From: Candidatus Desulfaltia sp. | GTDB lineage: Bacteria > Desulfobacterota > Desulfobacteria > Desulfobacterales > ETH-SRB1 | Reading direction: 5' to 3' | DNA: 37,072 nucleotides | Assembly: GCA_030656555.1 (NCBI GenBank) | Contig: JAUSPN010000087.1 | Span: 2,501 to 39,572, forward strand | Shown here: piece after piece, positions 18,402 through 26,738 of the stretch | How the letters are laid out: each line of letters begins with the position of its first letter | Numbering within the stretch: position 1 is the first letter of the stretch | Notes under the pieces: generated by a model | What the model was told of the DNA's origin: nothing | Databases searched by the model: none | The model's input: the letters and a program-made list of their open reading frames with translations, nothing else | Program-made: the position numbers and the translations under genes

Positions 18402-19010
18402 ATGAAATTAAAACCTGAAAAATATCGAATAGTTCTATCTCGTATTGCGGCAGCCATAGGTTTGTTTTTTTTATGCAGTACACAGAGTTATTGGGAAACA
18501 AAAAACGAAATTCTCGTATTTTCTTTGTTTTTTATAGGCATGATTCTTGTCGCTATTGCTTCATTGGGAAGGATGTGGTGTTCACTTTATATCGCCGGTT
18601 ACAAAGATAAAAAACTAATTAAAGAAGGCCCTTACTCCATTTGCCGAAATCCTTTGTATTTTTTTAGCATGATAGGAGTGGTTGGAATTGGTTGTGCCAC
18701 CGAAACCTTTACTTTTCCGATAGTCTTCATTGTTCTCTTTGCTCTCTACTATCCTTTTGTTATCAAAAGTGAAGAAAAGCGCCTCAAACAACTTTTTGGA
18801 ATTGAGTTTGAAGAATACATAAAAAGAGTGCCTGCATTTTTCCCAAAGTTTTCGACTTTTGTTGAACCTGAAAATTACAACGTGAATCCTGCTATCTATA
18901 GGGGGCATATTTTTAGTGCAGTATGGTTTATTTGGATAGTTGGAATACTCGAGGTAATCGAGGGAATGAGAAAAATTGGATTGTTTACATACTTGTGGTT
19001 ACTTTATTAA
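18402..19010 (+). CDS. Isoprenylcysteine carboxyl methyltransferase/PEMT-family membrane protein
   Basis: A 202-residue integral membrane protein with about five hydrophobic segments. The family signature is clear: EGPYSICRNPLYF (about 73-85) followed by EEKRLKQLFGIEFEEYIKRV (about 124-143), the AdoMet-binding region of ICMT-like and phospholipid methyltransferases. Bacterial members usually have unknown substrates (lipids or small molecules). The ATG has AAGGAAAAG upstream. Length is typical, though the C-terminal 40 residues form an extra membrane segment. It follows the MITE-like element directly, so its promoter may lie in or behind that repeat. Confidence 0.83.
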   Translation: MKLKPEKYRIVLSRIAAAIGLFFLCSTQSYWETKNEILVFSLFFIGMILVAIASLGRMWCSLYIAGYKDKKLIKEGPYSICRNPLYFFSMIGVVGIGCATETFTFPIVFIVLFALYYPFVIKSEEKRLKQLFGIEFEEYIKRVPAFFPKFSTFVEPENYNVNPAIYRGHIFSAVWFIWIVGILEVIEGMRKIGLFTYLWLLY

Positions 19011-19075
19011 TATTAGCCCAACAAGTGATTTCATTCTATCCTTTTGGATGATGATGGAGAAAAACCAGTACGCTC

Positions 19076-19489
19076 ATGAGCATTATACAAAAAACCGGTT
19101 TTGATTTCAGCTTTGATTCCTGCGAATGTGAAGGCTGTCCCGGCTACTGCTGCTGTGGCAAATCCGGAAATATTTGGGTAAGCCAAAATGAGATTCTTCA
19201 AATCAGCTCCTTTTTACAAATAAATATAATTGATTATATAGGGACATATCTTAACCGTATCGGCAATAGATTCTCCATCAAAGAACGTCTTGCCGAACAA
19301 GGTTTAGAATGCGTCTTTTTTGAACCGCAAAAGCAAGCTTGCTGCGGGAAGCTTCAACACTCCAAAAAACAATGTTCGATTTATCCGGTTAGACCATTTC
19401 AATGCCGTCAATATCCATTCTGGGAGCATTTTAAGGAACACAAGGACCAAGTAATCAAAGAGTGTCCAGGCATCATCGCAAAGAAATAA
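19076..19489 (+). CDS. YkgJ-family cysteine cluster protein with an in-frame repeat insertion
   Basis: A 137-residue protein with the CxCxxC...CC pattern at the N terminus (CECEGCPGYCCC, 16-27) and the later CSIYPVRPFQCRQYPFW block (100-116). This is the YkgJ/Fe-S or Zn cluster family (CxxCxxCC, then CxIYxxRPxxCRxYPF). Function is unknown. Residues 82-94 (FEPQKQACCGKLQ) are encoded by a 38-base palindrome of the dispersed repeat family, placed where relatives normally have a short loop before the Cys of CSIYP. The frame is kept, so the protein may still be made. Confidence 0.82.
   Translation: MSIIQKTGFDFSFDSCECEGCPGYCCCGKSGNIWVSQNEILQISSFLQINIIDYIGTYLNRIGNRFSIKERLAEQGLECVFFEPQKQACCGKLQHSKKQCSIYPVRPFQCRQYPFWEHFKEHKDQVIKECPGIIAKK
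19320..19357. repeat. Palindromic repeat inside a coding sequence
   Basis: TTGAACCGCAAAAGCAAGC followed by TTGCTGCGGGAAGCTTCAA. The arms TTGAA/TTCAA and CCGCA/TGCGG and the centre GCAAGCTTGC pair. The start matches the TGAACCGCA ends at 6838 and 18132. It is translated within the YkgJ-family protein. Confidence 0.65.
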
Positions 19490-19728
19490 GGCAAGCAAAG
19501 AATTGTCGGGTGCGGATTATAGATAAACCAGCAAACAGCAAAGTCGGCGCGGCCATCCATTATGGCCTGAGGCGCCTCCCTGTGGTGAATATGTTCACCA
19601 TACTCAACTTTTGTGCCTGAAAGTTCATCTGAAAGAAAAGATAAATCAACGTCTTTCCGGGCTGCTACTCCTTTCGGGGTATCAATATATCCTTTGTAGA
19701 TCATGGCTTCGGTTTTGGAAGCTGTCAT
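19408..19728 (-). pseudogene. Truncated ORF downstream of the J-domain gene, possibly substrate-binding-protein-like
   Basis: The ATG overlaps the J-domain stop codon as ATGA, suggesting translational coupling. About 75 residues look protein-like (GYIDTPKGVAARKDVDLSF, then KVEYGEHIHHREAPQAIMDG and RADFAVCW), faintly resembling periplasmic-binding-type ligand domains. After about 19500 the frame runs antisense through the YkgJ-family gene and looks like chance sequence. I read it as a gene whose 3' part was removed. Family assignment is weak. Confidence 0.4.
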
Positions 19729-20732
19729 GTTTTGCTTTTTAACAATTCATTATATGCTTCCGACAATTTGACAAATTTTTCCTTTTCTCCTCCTTTGTCC
19801 GGATGCAGTTTTTGAGCCATTTGCCGGTATATACGGGTTAAACTCTTTTTGCTCATTTTTCTCAGAACATCCTTTTTTAAACCAAATATTGTACTTGCCT
19901 CATCTAAAATTACTGAAGCGCTTCTGCGTGGAGGAACATAACCTCTTTTGCTGTTTATGTAGTCACGGATATAGTCGTCCAGAAAAGAACTTCCGCCATA
20001 TTCGCTATCAAAAAACATAACAACATACCTGGTCAGATATTCGTACAGGTTTCCCTCTGTATCCATTCCGATCCAGAAATCACGGTCGCTGTTCAACCGG
20101 CATATTTCTTCGAGTAAATATTGATCAACCTTATTTTGATTCAGGCCCTGAGGCATTGATTTTGCTATCAGCTCGGTAAAATACTTTTGCAGATCAAAAA
20201 TTACATAAACATATAACTTGTATTCTGATCTATCAAGAGACCTCTCCATGTCCATAAAGTATTGTTCGAGCTCATCCCTTGATTTATTGATAAATTTGCT
20301 AAACAGCTTTGGAGACATACGTCCGATTCTTCCCTGATCTATATGCCCAAACTTTAAACAATGAATTCTCCGCTTGTCGAAAAGATGAAACTCTGTTGGC
20401 GGCTTCCCCCCTTTTTCTTTATCGGCGATTTTTCTTCTCGATATTCCTCCCATGTGACGATACGGCTCCAGCGCTACTCTGATTTCAGGCTTTAAAAAAC
20501 GCCAGAAAATATCGTCAAGATCGTCAACAGAATAATTACGGCTTAAAGTCTGGATTCTGTCATCAACTGTTTCATCAATATAGAATGCGTTTCCTCCGGG
20601 ATAAATAATATATTGGGATGGGTCTGTCCCCAGATCAAACAGATCGCGGCTCTGCAGGCATGTCCCATCACGGTAGGATTCGCTGATAAAATAACGGGTT
20701 TCCCCTTTGATTGTTTTTAAAGCAAGATACAA
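19725..20732 (-). CDS. J-domain protein of unknown function
   Basis: A 335-residue protein with a C-terminal J domain (about 270-333): AQKLHPDKGG carries the HPD (310-312) that stimulates DnaK-type ATPases. No Gly/Phe or zinc-finger regions of DnaJ follow. The first 260 residues are unrecognised; they are charged and contain a central SMPQGLNQNKVDQYLLEEI segment and several Asp/Tyr-rich stretches, without membrane spans. The start is a TTG with GGAGA nine bases upstream. It is divergent from a cysteine-cluster gene, with a perfect hairpin between. It probably recruits DnaK to a specific client. Confidence 0.72.
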   Translation of the reverse strand: MYLALKTIKGETRYFISESYRDGTCLQSRDLFDLGTDPSQYIIYPGGNAFYIDETVDDRIQTLSRNYSVDDLDDIFWRFLKPEIRVALEPYRHMGGISRRKIADKEKGGKPPTEFHLFDKRRIHCLKFGHIDQGRIGRMSPKLFSKFINKSRDELEQYFMDMERSLDRSEYKLYVYVIFDLQKYFTELIAKSMPQGLNQNKVDQYLLEEICRLNSDRDFWIGMDTEGNLYEYLTRYVVMFFDSEYGGSSFLDDYIRDYINSKRGYVPPRRSASVILDEASTIFGLKKDVLRKMSKKSLTRIYRQMAQKLHPDKGGEKEKFVKLSEAYNELLKSKT

Positions 20733-20762
20733 ATTGTTTTATCTCCAAGGCGATATAACCCC

Positions 20763-20782
20763 AATTGAGCTTTGGCTCAATT
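20763..20782. promoter_or_regulatory. 8-bp perfect inverted repeat in a divergent promoter region
   Basis: AATTGAGC-TTTG-GCTCAATT lies between the J-domain gene (minus) and the cysteine-cluster gene (plus), 51 bases before the latter's preferred ATG. There is no T tract after it, so an operator or leader hairpin is more likely than a terminator. Confidence 0.45.
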
Positions 20783-20833
20783 ATGATAATACATTCAATT
20801 GTAATCAAGCATTTGTTTTGTTATGGTAATTTT

Positions 20834-21517
20834 ATGGTGCCGGTACCCAAACAATCTAATTGTATCCGATGTGGAACCTGTTGCAAAAAAGGGGGGCCAT
20901 CTTTTCATCTTGAAGATAAGCATCTGATTGAAAAGGGTATTGTTTTATCAAAATATATTTATACTATCAGAGAGGGCGAACCTGTCTTTGATAATGTTAA
21001 GGGCCGGCTTCTGACAGCAACCACCGATATAATAAAAATAAAAGGCGGCAAGCATTCATGGACGTGCATCTTTTTCGACGAAGATGATACTAACTGCAAA
21101 ATATATAAAAACAGGCCGATTGAATGCAGAGCTCTTAAATGCTGGGATACTGAAGAATTAGAAAAGATATATTCAAAAAACCGGCTGACCCGTAAAGACC
21201 TGTTATCAAAAATCAAGGGCCTTTGGAATCTGATCGAAGATCATCAGGCTCGGTGCTCGTATAAAAAGATCAAGGGATTTGTAAGTAAATTAAATACTGA
21301 TAAAAAAAATAAGGCCGTTGAAGGCATACTCGATATCATCAAATATGACATTCATCTGCGCCCCTTGCTTGCTGAAAAGGCGGGAATAAACCCTGATATG
21401 GTTGATTTTCTGTTTGGCCGTCCTTTAACTGAAACAATCAAAATGTATAACTTGCAGGTAAAACACAAAGACGACAGGTATTATCTTAAATCATTAGATA
21501 TGTCCTCAAAATTATAA
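20834..21517 (+). CDS. YkgJ-like cysteine cluster protein, long form
   Basis: A 227-residue protein. CIRCGTCCKKGGPSF (10-24) is the N-terminal CxxCGxCC signature, and CKIYKNRPIECRALKCW (about 87-103) the second Cys block, as in YkgJ/UPF0153 zinc or iron cluster proteins. A further 110-residue helical C-terminal part is not recognised. The frame is open from a TTG at 20765; the ATG opening MVPVPKQSNCIRC is preferred because it puts the Cys motif at the usual place. The last 6 bases overlap the convergent MBL-fold gene. Function unknown. Confidence 0.8.
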   Translation: MVPVPKQSNCIRCGTCCKKGGPSFHLEDKHLIEKGIVLSKYIYTIREGEPVFDNVKGRLLTATTDIIKIKGGKHSWTCIFFDEDDTNCKIYKNRPIECRALKCWDTEELEKIYSKNRLTRKDLLSKIKGLWNLIEDHQARCSYKKIKGFVSKLNTDKKNKAVEGILDIIKYDIHLRPLLAEKAGINPDMVDFLFGRPLTETIKMYNLQVKHKDDRYYLKSLDMSSKL

Positions 21518-22240
21518 TTTATCCACATCGAACGGCCGGCAATAACCATGCCCCGGATAGATAAATTTTACACCCTTTATCTGCTTGATTTTATAGATTG
21601 AATTTTCCTGATCTTGCCTGCTTGCCACAAATGAATTGTTTACAAGCTTATCCTGGATTACCACAATGAAATCTCCGGAAACAAGGATTCCGCTGTCAGG
21701 GTCAAAAAAGGAAACCGAGCAGGGTCTGTGACCGGGAGTCTGTATGGTAATAAAGCCCGGCAGCACTTTTTGTTCGTTTGCAAAGAATTCAACTCGATCC
21801 AGGGGAAATCCTTTTTTAAACGGCGTGCCATAAAACCCGCCATTAAACAGATCACCAAACTTCGGGTAATAACCATACTCTTTCATGCACGGCAGGAGTA
21901 TTTTAATATAATCGCCAAACGAAGGATAAGGGATGCGTTTACGGCCGACAACAAAAGGTTTTGCCTTTTCGTGAAGCCAGATTTCGCAGTTTTTGAAAAC
22001 TTTTTTAAGGCTTATCCATCCTGCAACATGATCCACATGAAAGTGTGTGCAAACAATGCGCCTTAAAACAGGTAAGGGCTTTAACACGTTAAATAAGCTT
22101 TCCATATCAGAAGGCATGCCGCAATCAATAAGAAATGTAGCATTCTGTCGTTTGTCTTCTATAATATAAATATTACTGGTTCTGCCCCTGAATTGATGGA
22201 TAGTACGGTCACCAGAAAGCTTTTGAGTCTTAGTAATCAT
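21512..22240 (-). CDS. MBL-fold metallohydrolase
   Basis: A 242-residue metallo-beta-lactamase-fold enzyme. Metal-binding residues are visible in CTHFHVDHVAGW (64-75), TPGHRPCSVSF, VSGDFIVV and the final YPGHGYCRPFD. The THxHxDH form indicates a dinuclear site. The thiolesterase/glyoxalase-II-like layout fits, but the substrate is unknown. The ATG lies inside the last codons of the AOR gene (11-base overlap), so the two are translationally coupled and probably act in one pathway, for instance acid or thioester release after aldehyde oxidation. That link is inference. Confidence 0.87.
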   Translation of the reverse strand: MITKTQKLSGDRTIHQFRGRTSNIYIIEDKRQNATFLIDCGMPSDMESLFNVLKPLPVLRRIVCTHFHVDHVAGWISLKKVFKNCEIWLHEKAKPFVVGRKRIPYPSFGDYIKILLPCMKEYGYYPKFGDLFNGGFYGTPFKKGFPLDRVEFFANEQKVLPGFITIQTPGHRPCSVSFFDPDSGILVSGDFIVVIQDKLVNNSFVASRQDQENSIYKIKQIKGVKFIYPGHGYCRPFDVDKL

Positions 22241-24014
22241 TTTTTATTATAACTTTAGGCAGACCGTTTTGATCCCATCCTCTAAGATTATAGTAATCCT
22301 TAAGCATGGCCTTTAGCTCATCTTCAGTTATGCTGTTTTCGGTTTTATGAAACTTTTTGTATAAACGCATGGGAAGATTGTCATCCTCCGGTTTCAGGCC
22401 TTCACGAATATTAAAACAACGGATCAGGTCCGTTATTTCCGCGGCTCTTTTCTGGAGAGACTCTTTGCTTTCTTTTAAGCCGGTTGTAATTTGAATGAGT
22501 TGGCTCAGCCCTTCCCATGAACACTGGTCTTTGTAAAACCGACACAGTATCAGAACATCCATGAGGGTCAGACGATCCTCGAAATCAACAAAGAACTTTG
22601 CTTTGTTTTTAATAACATCAGGATCGATAAGGCCGGTTAATTCCGGATTGTGGAAGTTTGCTCTTAAATGGCATGCTCCTCTTTCAGATACCGCAAAAGC
22701 AAGCCCGCTTCCCTTAAGGCTTCTTGGATCGTATCCCGGCGGCTCGAGTCCCTTAACATGAACTGCAAAATCTTCAAGGTTCCATTCTTTCGCGGCATAT
22801 CTAATCCCCCTTGCAAGAATATCCCCAATCCCTTCTCTTTTTGCAATCATTTTAAGTAAACCGGCAATGCCATCCACATCACCATAATCTATATGAAATT
22901 CTATCCTTTTCTTTCTTGCAGCTTCGATTGTAAATCCGCAAAGATTGCCTGCTGTTATTGTGTCCATTCCAAGCCTGTCGCAGATATCGTTTAAATAAGC
23001 AATTTCCTCGATGCTGTCAATCAGGCAAATGCCGCCAAAAGCATAAATAGTCTCGTATTCAGGCCCTTCGATTTTAAGCCCTGCATGGCGGCCGCTGACA
23101 ACTGTGGTCATCCTTCCACATGAAATAAAACATTTGGGGCAGGCATGAGGTTTAACGCTGCAGCGCTCATGCAGCGCCTGTGAGCTGATATTTTCCCATC
23201 CGTCAAAAAATCCCTGTGCCCAGTATCTTGTTGGAAATGCTCCGGCTAAATTAGCGGTCCTGACCATGTTTGGAGTCCCCCAGGATTTGAAAGCCAGAAC
23301 CGACGGATTATCCCTTGATTTTTCCGCAACCTGCTTTGAAAAGGTTTTGATATTCTCTTTATCAAAAAGCAACCGCCTTTTATCACCTTTAAAAACTATT
23401 GCCTTGAGATTTTTCGATCCCATGACCGTTCCTGTTCCGGTTCTTCCGGCAGAACGCCAGTAGTCGTTTTCGATAACAGCAAAGCAAACAAGCCTTTCGC
23501 CGGCCGGCCCTATTACTACTGAACCTGTCTTTTTTCTTTTACTTCCGGTAATTCCAAACCGCTGATTAACAGCATCTTCTGCTTCATAAGTCTCCATTCC
23601 CCATATGTCACCGGCATCGTGAAAAACAGCCCCTTCAGGGTGTATTTCCAGAACAGCGGGCTTCTTGCTTTTACCCATAATAACAATAGCGTCAAATCCT
23701 GTTGAATCAATGGCTTCCGGAACTCTGCCTCCTGAGTAGGATTCTGAATAAAGGCCTGTCTGAGACGATTTGGTAAAAACTCCGTATCTGCTCGAACCCC
23801 ATATGACGCTTCCGGTAACAGGGCCGGTTGCAAAGATCAGGCAGTTGGCAGGGGAAAGAGGGTCAACCCCTTCAGGATTAAGCGTATAAAGAAGATAAGA
23901 AGCAAGCCCCTTTCCACCAAGATATCTACAATAAATTTTCTCGTCTATTGTTGTTATATTAAATCGTTTTGTGGAAAGATCGACTTTTAAAATCCTGCCA
24001 TAAAAACCATACAT
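22230..24014 (-). CDS. Aldehyde:ferredoxin oxidoreductase family protein (tungsten pterin enzyme)
   Basis: A 594-residue AOR-family enzyme that would interconvert aldehydes and carboxylic acids with ferredoxin. The N-terminal domain has YLGGKGLASYLLY and the pterin-binding RTGTGTVMGSKNLKAI (191-206). The 4Fe-4S ligands are C292, C295 and C299 (ACPKCFISCG), with the fourth probably in DVLILCRF near 490. The EGPEYETIYAFG and LGMDTITAGN blocks are also typical. The start has AGGAG upstream. Length matches the family (about 580-620). Substrate class cannot be told from sequence. It shares a transcript with the MBL-fold gene. Confidence 0.93.
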   Translation of the reverse strand: MYGFYGRILKVDLSTKRFNITTIDEKIYCRYLGGKGLASYLLYTLNPEGVDPLSPANCLIFATGPVTGSVIWGSSRYGVFTKSSQTGLYSESYSGGRVPEAIDSTGFDAIVIMGKSKKPAVLEIHPEGAVFHDAGDIWGMETYEAEDAVNQRFGITGSKRKKTGSVVIGPAGERLVCFAVIENDYWRSAGRTGTGTVMGSKNLKAIVFKGDKRRLLFDKENIKTFSKQVAEKSRDNPSVLAFKSWGTPNMVRTANLAGAFPTRYWAQGFFDGWENISSQALHERCSVKPHACPKCFISCGRMTTVVSGRHAGLKIEGPEYETIYAFGGICLIDSIEEIAYLNDICDRLGMDTITAGNLCGFTIEAARKKRIEFHIDYGDVDGIAGLLKMIAKREGIGDILARGIRYAAKEWNLEDFAVHVKGLEPPGYDPRSLKGSGLAFAVSERGACHLRANFHNPELTGLIDPDVIKNKAKFFVDFEDRLTLMDVLILCRFYKDQCSWEGLSQLIQITTGLKESKESLQKRAAEITDLIRCFNIREGLKPEDDNLPMRLYKKFHKTENSITEDELKAMLKDYYNLRGWDQNGLPKVIIKNDY

Positions 24015-24175
24015 ACTAATTCTCCTGCCCCTAACCCGAATATTTCATGAAAAAAAACAAAAACACTTTGAGCCAAACATAAACAGTCCAACATAATTGA
24101 CAGTAACAGTCTTTTTTGATAGTTGTAAATAATAAGTTGCGATGAATTGAGGTTAATCCGGAGTAGGAATATATT

Positions 24176-24952
24176 ATGGGAAGAAAAAGTCGATTTAAAC
24201 AAGAAAGAGCAAAAATGCGATCTCAAATAGCGGAAAAACACCCAATGAGAACAGAAATCAAGGAATTCTTATTAAAACGAGATGTTGATATCAATAAAGC
24301 ATCTGGACTGTTGTATATTGTATCTATGATGGCTAACTTTTTAATTTTTCGCTCAATCAAGGAGCACTCCGAGCTTCCGGATATTAAGCCGGAAGAAAAT
24401 AAGGATGATGAAAACCGAATGGAAAAGCTCGGTCAAGCACTGTCTTATGAATGTGAACAACTCAGCATTGAATTTCAGGAAATCATGAATGAGCTGGTAT
24501 TTCCAATGGCCGGCAATACAGCGCTTGTTAAACCGATTTTAAAAAAAATTTACAATCTCCTTGAATCTCTCATACCATCTGATAATTTTCGAGAAACCAC
24601 GGAAAGCCAGATCGAAAATCCCGATTTTTGGGGCGACAGTCTAACGCACTATGTAGAACTTAAAGAAAAATATTTTGAAGCAATTAAAGACCTCTTCGCC
24701 CTTGCCTTAAAGGTTGTCCAATGTAGTCTTAACGGCAGGGAAATGGAACAGGACAGTCACATAAAAAAGCTTGAAGAAATCAGAAAAACACATGGGATCG
24801 AAACCGATGATTTTCTAAAACTCAGACGCAGGGCAACAGAGTTTTTTAGGATTGCGTTTGCAACATACCTAAGGATTGAATTCCAACCCCTGAGGGAAGA
24901 TGTAGATACAAAGATTTTGGAGCCCGCTTATAATATGTATACCGGCTATTGA
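24176..24952 (+). CDS. Hypothetical helical protein upstream of a PASTA gene
   Basis: A 258-residue soluble protein that I do not recognise. It starts with a strongly basic segment (MGRKSRFKQERAKMRSQ), and the rest looks almost entirely alpha-helical with many Glu/Lys. There is no signal peptide, membrane span, Cys cluster or nucleotide motif. The ATG is followed one base after its stop by the GTG of the PASTA gene, so the pair is likely co-translated. A TTGACA occurs about 80 bases upstream, but without a good -10 box. Confidence 0.7.
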   Translation: MGRKSRFKQERAKMRSQIAEKHPMRTEIKEFLLKRDVDINKASGLLYIVSMMANFLIFRSIKEHSELPDIKPEENKDDENRMEKLGQALSYECEQLSIEFQEIMNELVFPMAGNTALVKPILKKIYNLLESLIPSDNFRETTESQIENPDFWGDSLTHYVELKEKYFEAIKDLFALALKVVQCSLNGREMEQDSHIKKLEEIRKTHGIETDDFLKLRRRATEFFRIAFATYLRIEFQPLREDVDTKILEPAYNMYTGY

Positions 24953-24953
24953 C

Positions 24954-25922
24954 GTGATCACACGAATTGTAAAAGTTTCAACCTTCATTATTGTGTTGAT
25001 TCTTATTATCGGAGCATCTGCCTACTTTACTCTCACGCTCATTATTAAGAGTGAAGACACAGTTGTCGTCCCTGATCTTGTCGGAAAAAAAGTATTGTAT
25101 GCGCTTGAAATTTTAACAGATCTTAAACTTAATGCGAAAATCAAGGGATCTGAATACAGCTCAGACATTCCGGCAGACCATGTAATCTTTCAGGAGCCCG
25201 AACCTGGCTCGGAAATAAAAATCGGGCGTGATGTCAGAATAATTATTTCAAAAGGGACAAAAACCATTTTAATGCCGAATCTTCAAGGTCTTTCAATTCA
25301 GCAGGCACGAATAATCCTTGAAGAAAACGGATTGCATCTTGGAGAATTGTCGACAATATACAGTAAAAATATTAAAAAAGAGGGAATTATCGCCCAGTCC
25401 GTCTCTCAGGGCAGCATTATTACGCGTGACGCATATGTAAATCTTCTTGTAAGCGGGGGTATGCGGCCAAAAGCATACAAGATGCTTGATCTAAAAGGGC
25501 TTTCCCTTGAGGATGCAGTATTTTTAATCGAAAAAAACAATCTATTACTCGGGAAAATTAAATTTTATCCCCATGAGGACAAACCAAAAAATGTTATTGT
25601 CAGCCAGGAGCCGTTATACGGACATCGGGTTGTCGAGGGTACATTTGTAAATATTATCATAAACAGAAAACACGACCGGATAAACGAGCAATATTTACAT
25701 GCTGCGGAAGGGGCGAGCATTTTCAGATACAGGTTAAGTGACGGATTTCTAAAAAGACACATTCTTGTATACTTAAACAGCTCCGGGCTTTCAATTGATC
25801 TTTTTGATAACTTTGCAAAACCTGGTGAAGAAATTTTACTGATAGTCCCCAGAAATCATGATTCAACCATTTTTCTATATGAAAACGACAAACTAATTAA
25901 AACTCAGATTTTCGAACAATAA
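24954..25922 (+). CDS. Membrane-anchored PASTA-domain protein
   Basis: A 322-residue protein with one N-terminal membrane helix (about 6-30) and three consecutive PASTA repeats outside the membrane (about 35-100, 101-167, 168-234). Each repeat has the VPDLVGK / MPNLQGLS / MLDLKGLS opening and an EPxPGSxxxxG-type end. About 85 unassigned residues follow. PASTA modules bind muropeptides or peptidoglycan in kinases and PBPs; this protein has no kinase or transpeptidase domain. The start is GTG, one base after the upstream stop. rpe follows 26 bases later, a neighbourhood reminiscent of kinase-rpe clusters. Confidence 0.88.
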   Translation: MITRIVKVSTFIIVLILIIGASAYFTLTLIIKSEDTVVVPDLVGKKVLYALEILTDLKLNAKIKGSEYSSDIPADHVIFQEPEPGSEIKIGRDVRIIISKGTKTILMPNLQGLSIQQARIILEENGLHLGELSTIYSKNIKKEGIIAQSVSQGSIITRDAYVNLLVSGGMRPKAYKMLDLKGLSLEDAVFLIEKNNLLLGKIKFYPHEDKPKNVIVSQEPLYGHRVVEGTFVNIIINRKHDRINEQYLHAAEGASIFRYRLSDGFLKRHILVYLNSSGLSIDLFDNFAKPGEEILLIVPRNHDSTIFLYENDKLIKTQIFEQ

Positions 25923-25948
25923 TAGAATAAACTTCAGGAGATATGACA

Positions 25949-26608
25949 ATGAAGAAACTTATTGCGCCTTCAATACTATCTGCCGATTTTTCAAAGCTCG
26001 GAGATGAAATAAGATCTGTTGAAGATGCGGGGGCGGACTGGATACATGTTGATGTTATGGACGGTCATTTTGTCCCAAACATAACAATGGGGCCATTAAT
26101 CGTTAAAGCTGCAAGCAGTATTACATCGCTGCCGATCGACGTGCACCTGATGATAGAAGCGCCTGACCGCTACATTCCGGATTTTGCAAAAGCCGGAGCA
26201 GATCTGATTTCCGTTCACATTGAAGCATGTGTTCATGCAAACAGAACTATCCAGATGATAAAAGAATCCGGCTGCCGTGCCGGAATAGCGCTAAACCCCT
26301 CAACAGCAATTTCGTCAATAGACTGGATTCTGGAATATATCGATCTTGTGGTGATAATGAGCGTTAACCCCGGATTCGGAGGGCAGACATTTATAACAAA
26401 CACGCTCGATAAGATCAGAACCCTGCGCAGCATGATTGAGAGTCGGAACCTGTCCACCTTGATCCAAATAGATGGCGGGGTGTGCGAAGAAAACATTGGA
26501 GATATTTCAATTGCCGGTTCAGACGTCTTTGTAGCAGGATCAGCGATTTTTGGAAGCCCTGATTATAAAAAAACAATATCAAATTTTAAGAAAATAATCG
26601 GGCGATAA
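25949..26608 (+). CDS. rpe: Ribulose-phosphate 3-epimerase
   Basis: Interconverts ribulose 5-phosphate and xylulose 5-phosphate in the pentose phosphate pathway. The TIM-barrel motifs are all present: SILSADFSKLGDE, HVDVMDGHFVPNITMGP with the metal-binding His and Asp, HLMIEAPD, MSVNPGFGGQTF and IQIDGGV. The length of 219 residues is normal. Two ATGs are available; AGGAG is two bases before the one at 25943 and eight before the one at 25949, so the second is preferred. It sits between the PASTA gene and aroQ on the same strand. Confidence 0.96.
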   Translation: MKKLIAPSILSADFSKLGDEIRSVEDAGADWIHVDVMDGHFVPNITMGPLIVKAASSITSLPIDVHLMIEAPDRYIPDFAKAGADLISVHIEACVHANRTIQMIKESGCRAGIALNPSTAISSIDWILEYIDLVVIMSVNPGFGGQTFITNTLDKIRTLRSMIESRNLSTLIQIDGGVCEENIGDISIAGSDVFVAGSAIFGSPDYKKTISNFKKIIGR

Positions 26609-26650
26609 TCACGAAAACACGAAATAGAAAGCAAAAAACTGAAAAAAATC

Positions 26651-26725
26651 TTACCACAGAGATCACAGAGCACACTGAGATTTTCTAAAAAAAATTCTCT
26701 GCGATCTCTCTGTGTTCCGTGGTAA
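26651..26725. repeat. 75-bp palindrome of the TTACCACAGAG type
   Basis: TTACCACAGAGATCACAGAG at the left pairs imperfectly with CTCTCTGTGTTCCGTGGTAA at the right around an A-rich centre. This palindrome type is common between genes in many environmental bacteria. It ends directly before the AAGGAG of aroQ. Confidence 0.8.
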
Positions 26726-26738
26726 AGGAGAAGAAATA

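Noticed and set aside
18187-18405. 72-codon plus-strand frame
   Set aside because: It runs through the inverted-repeat element and has no independent protein character.
24097-24140. TTGACA-based promoter upstream of the unknown helical protein
   Set aside because: No acceptable -10 hexamer lies at 16-18 bases spacing.
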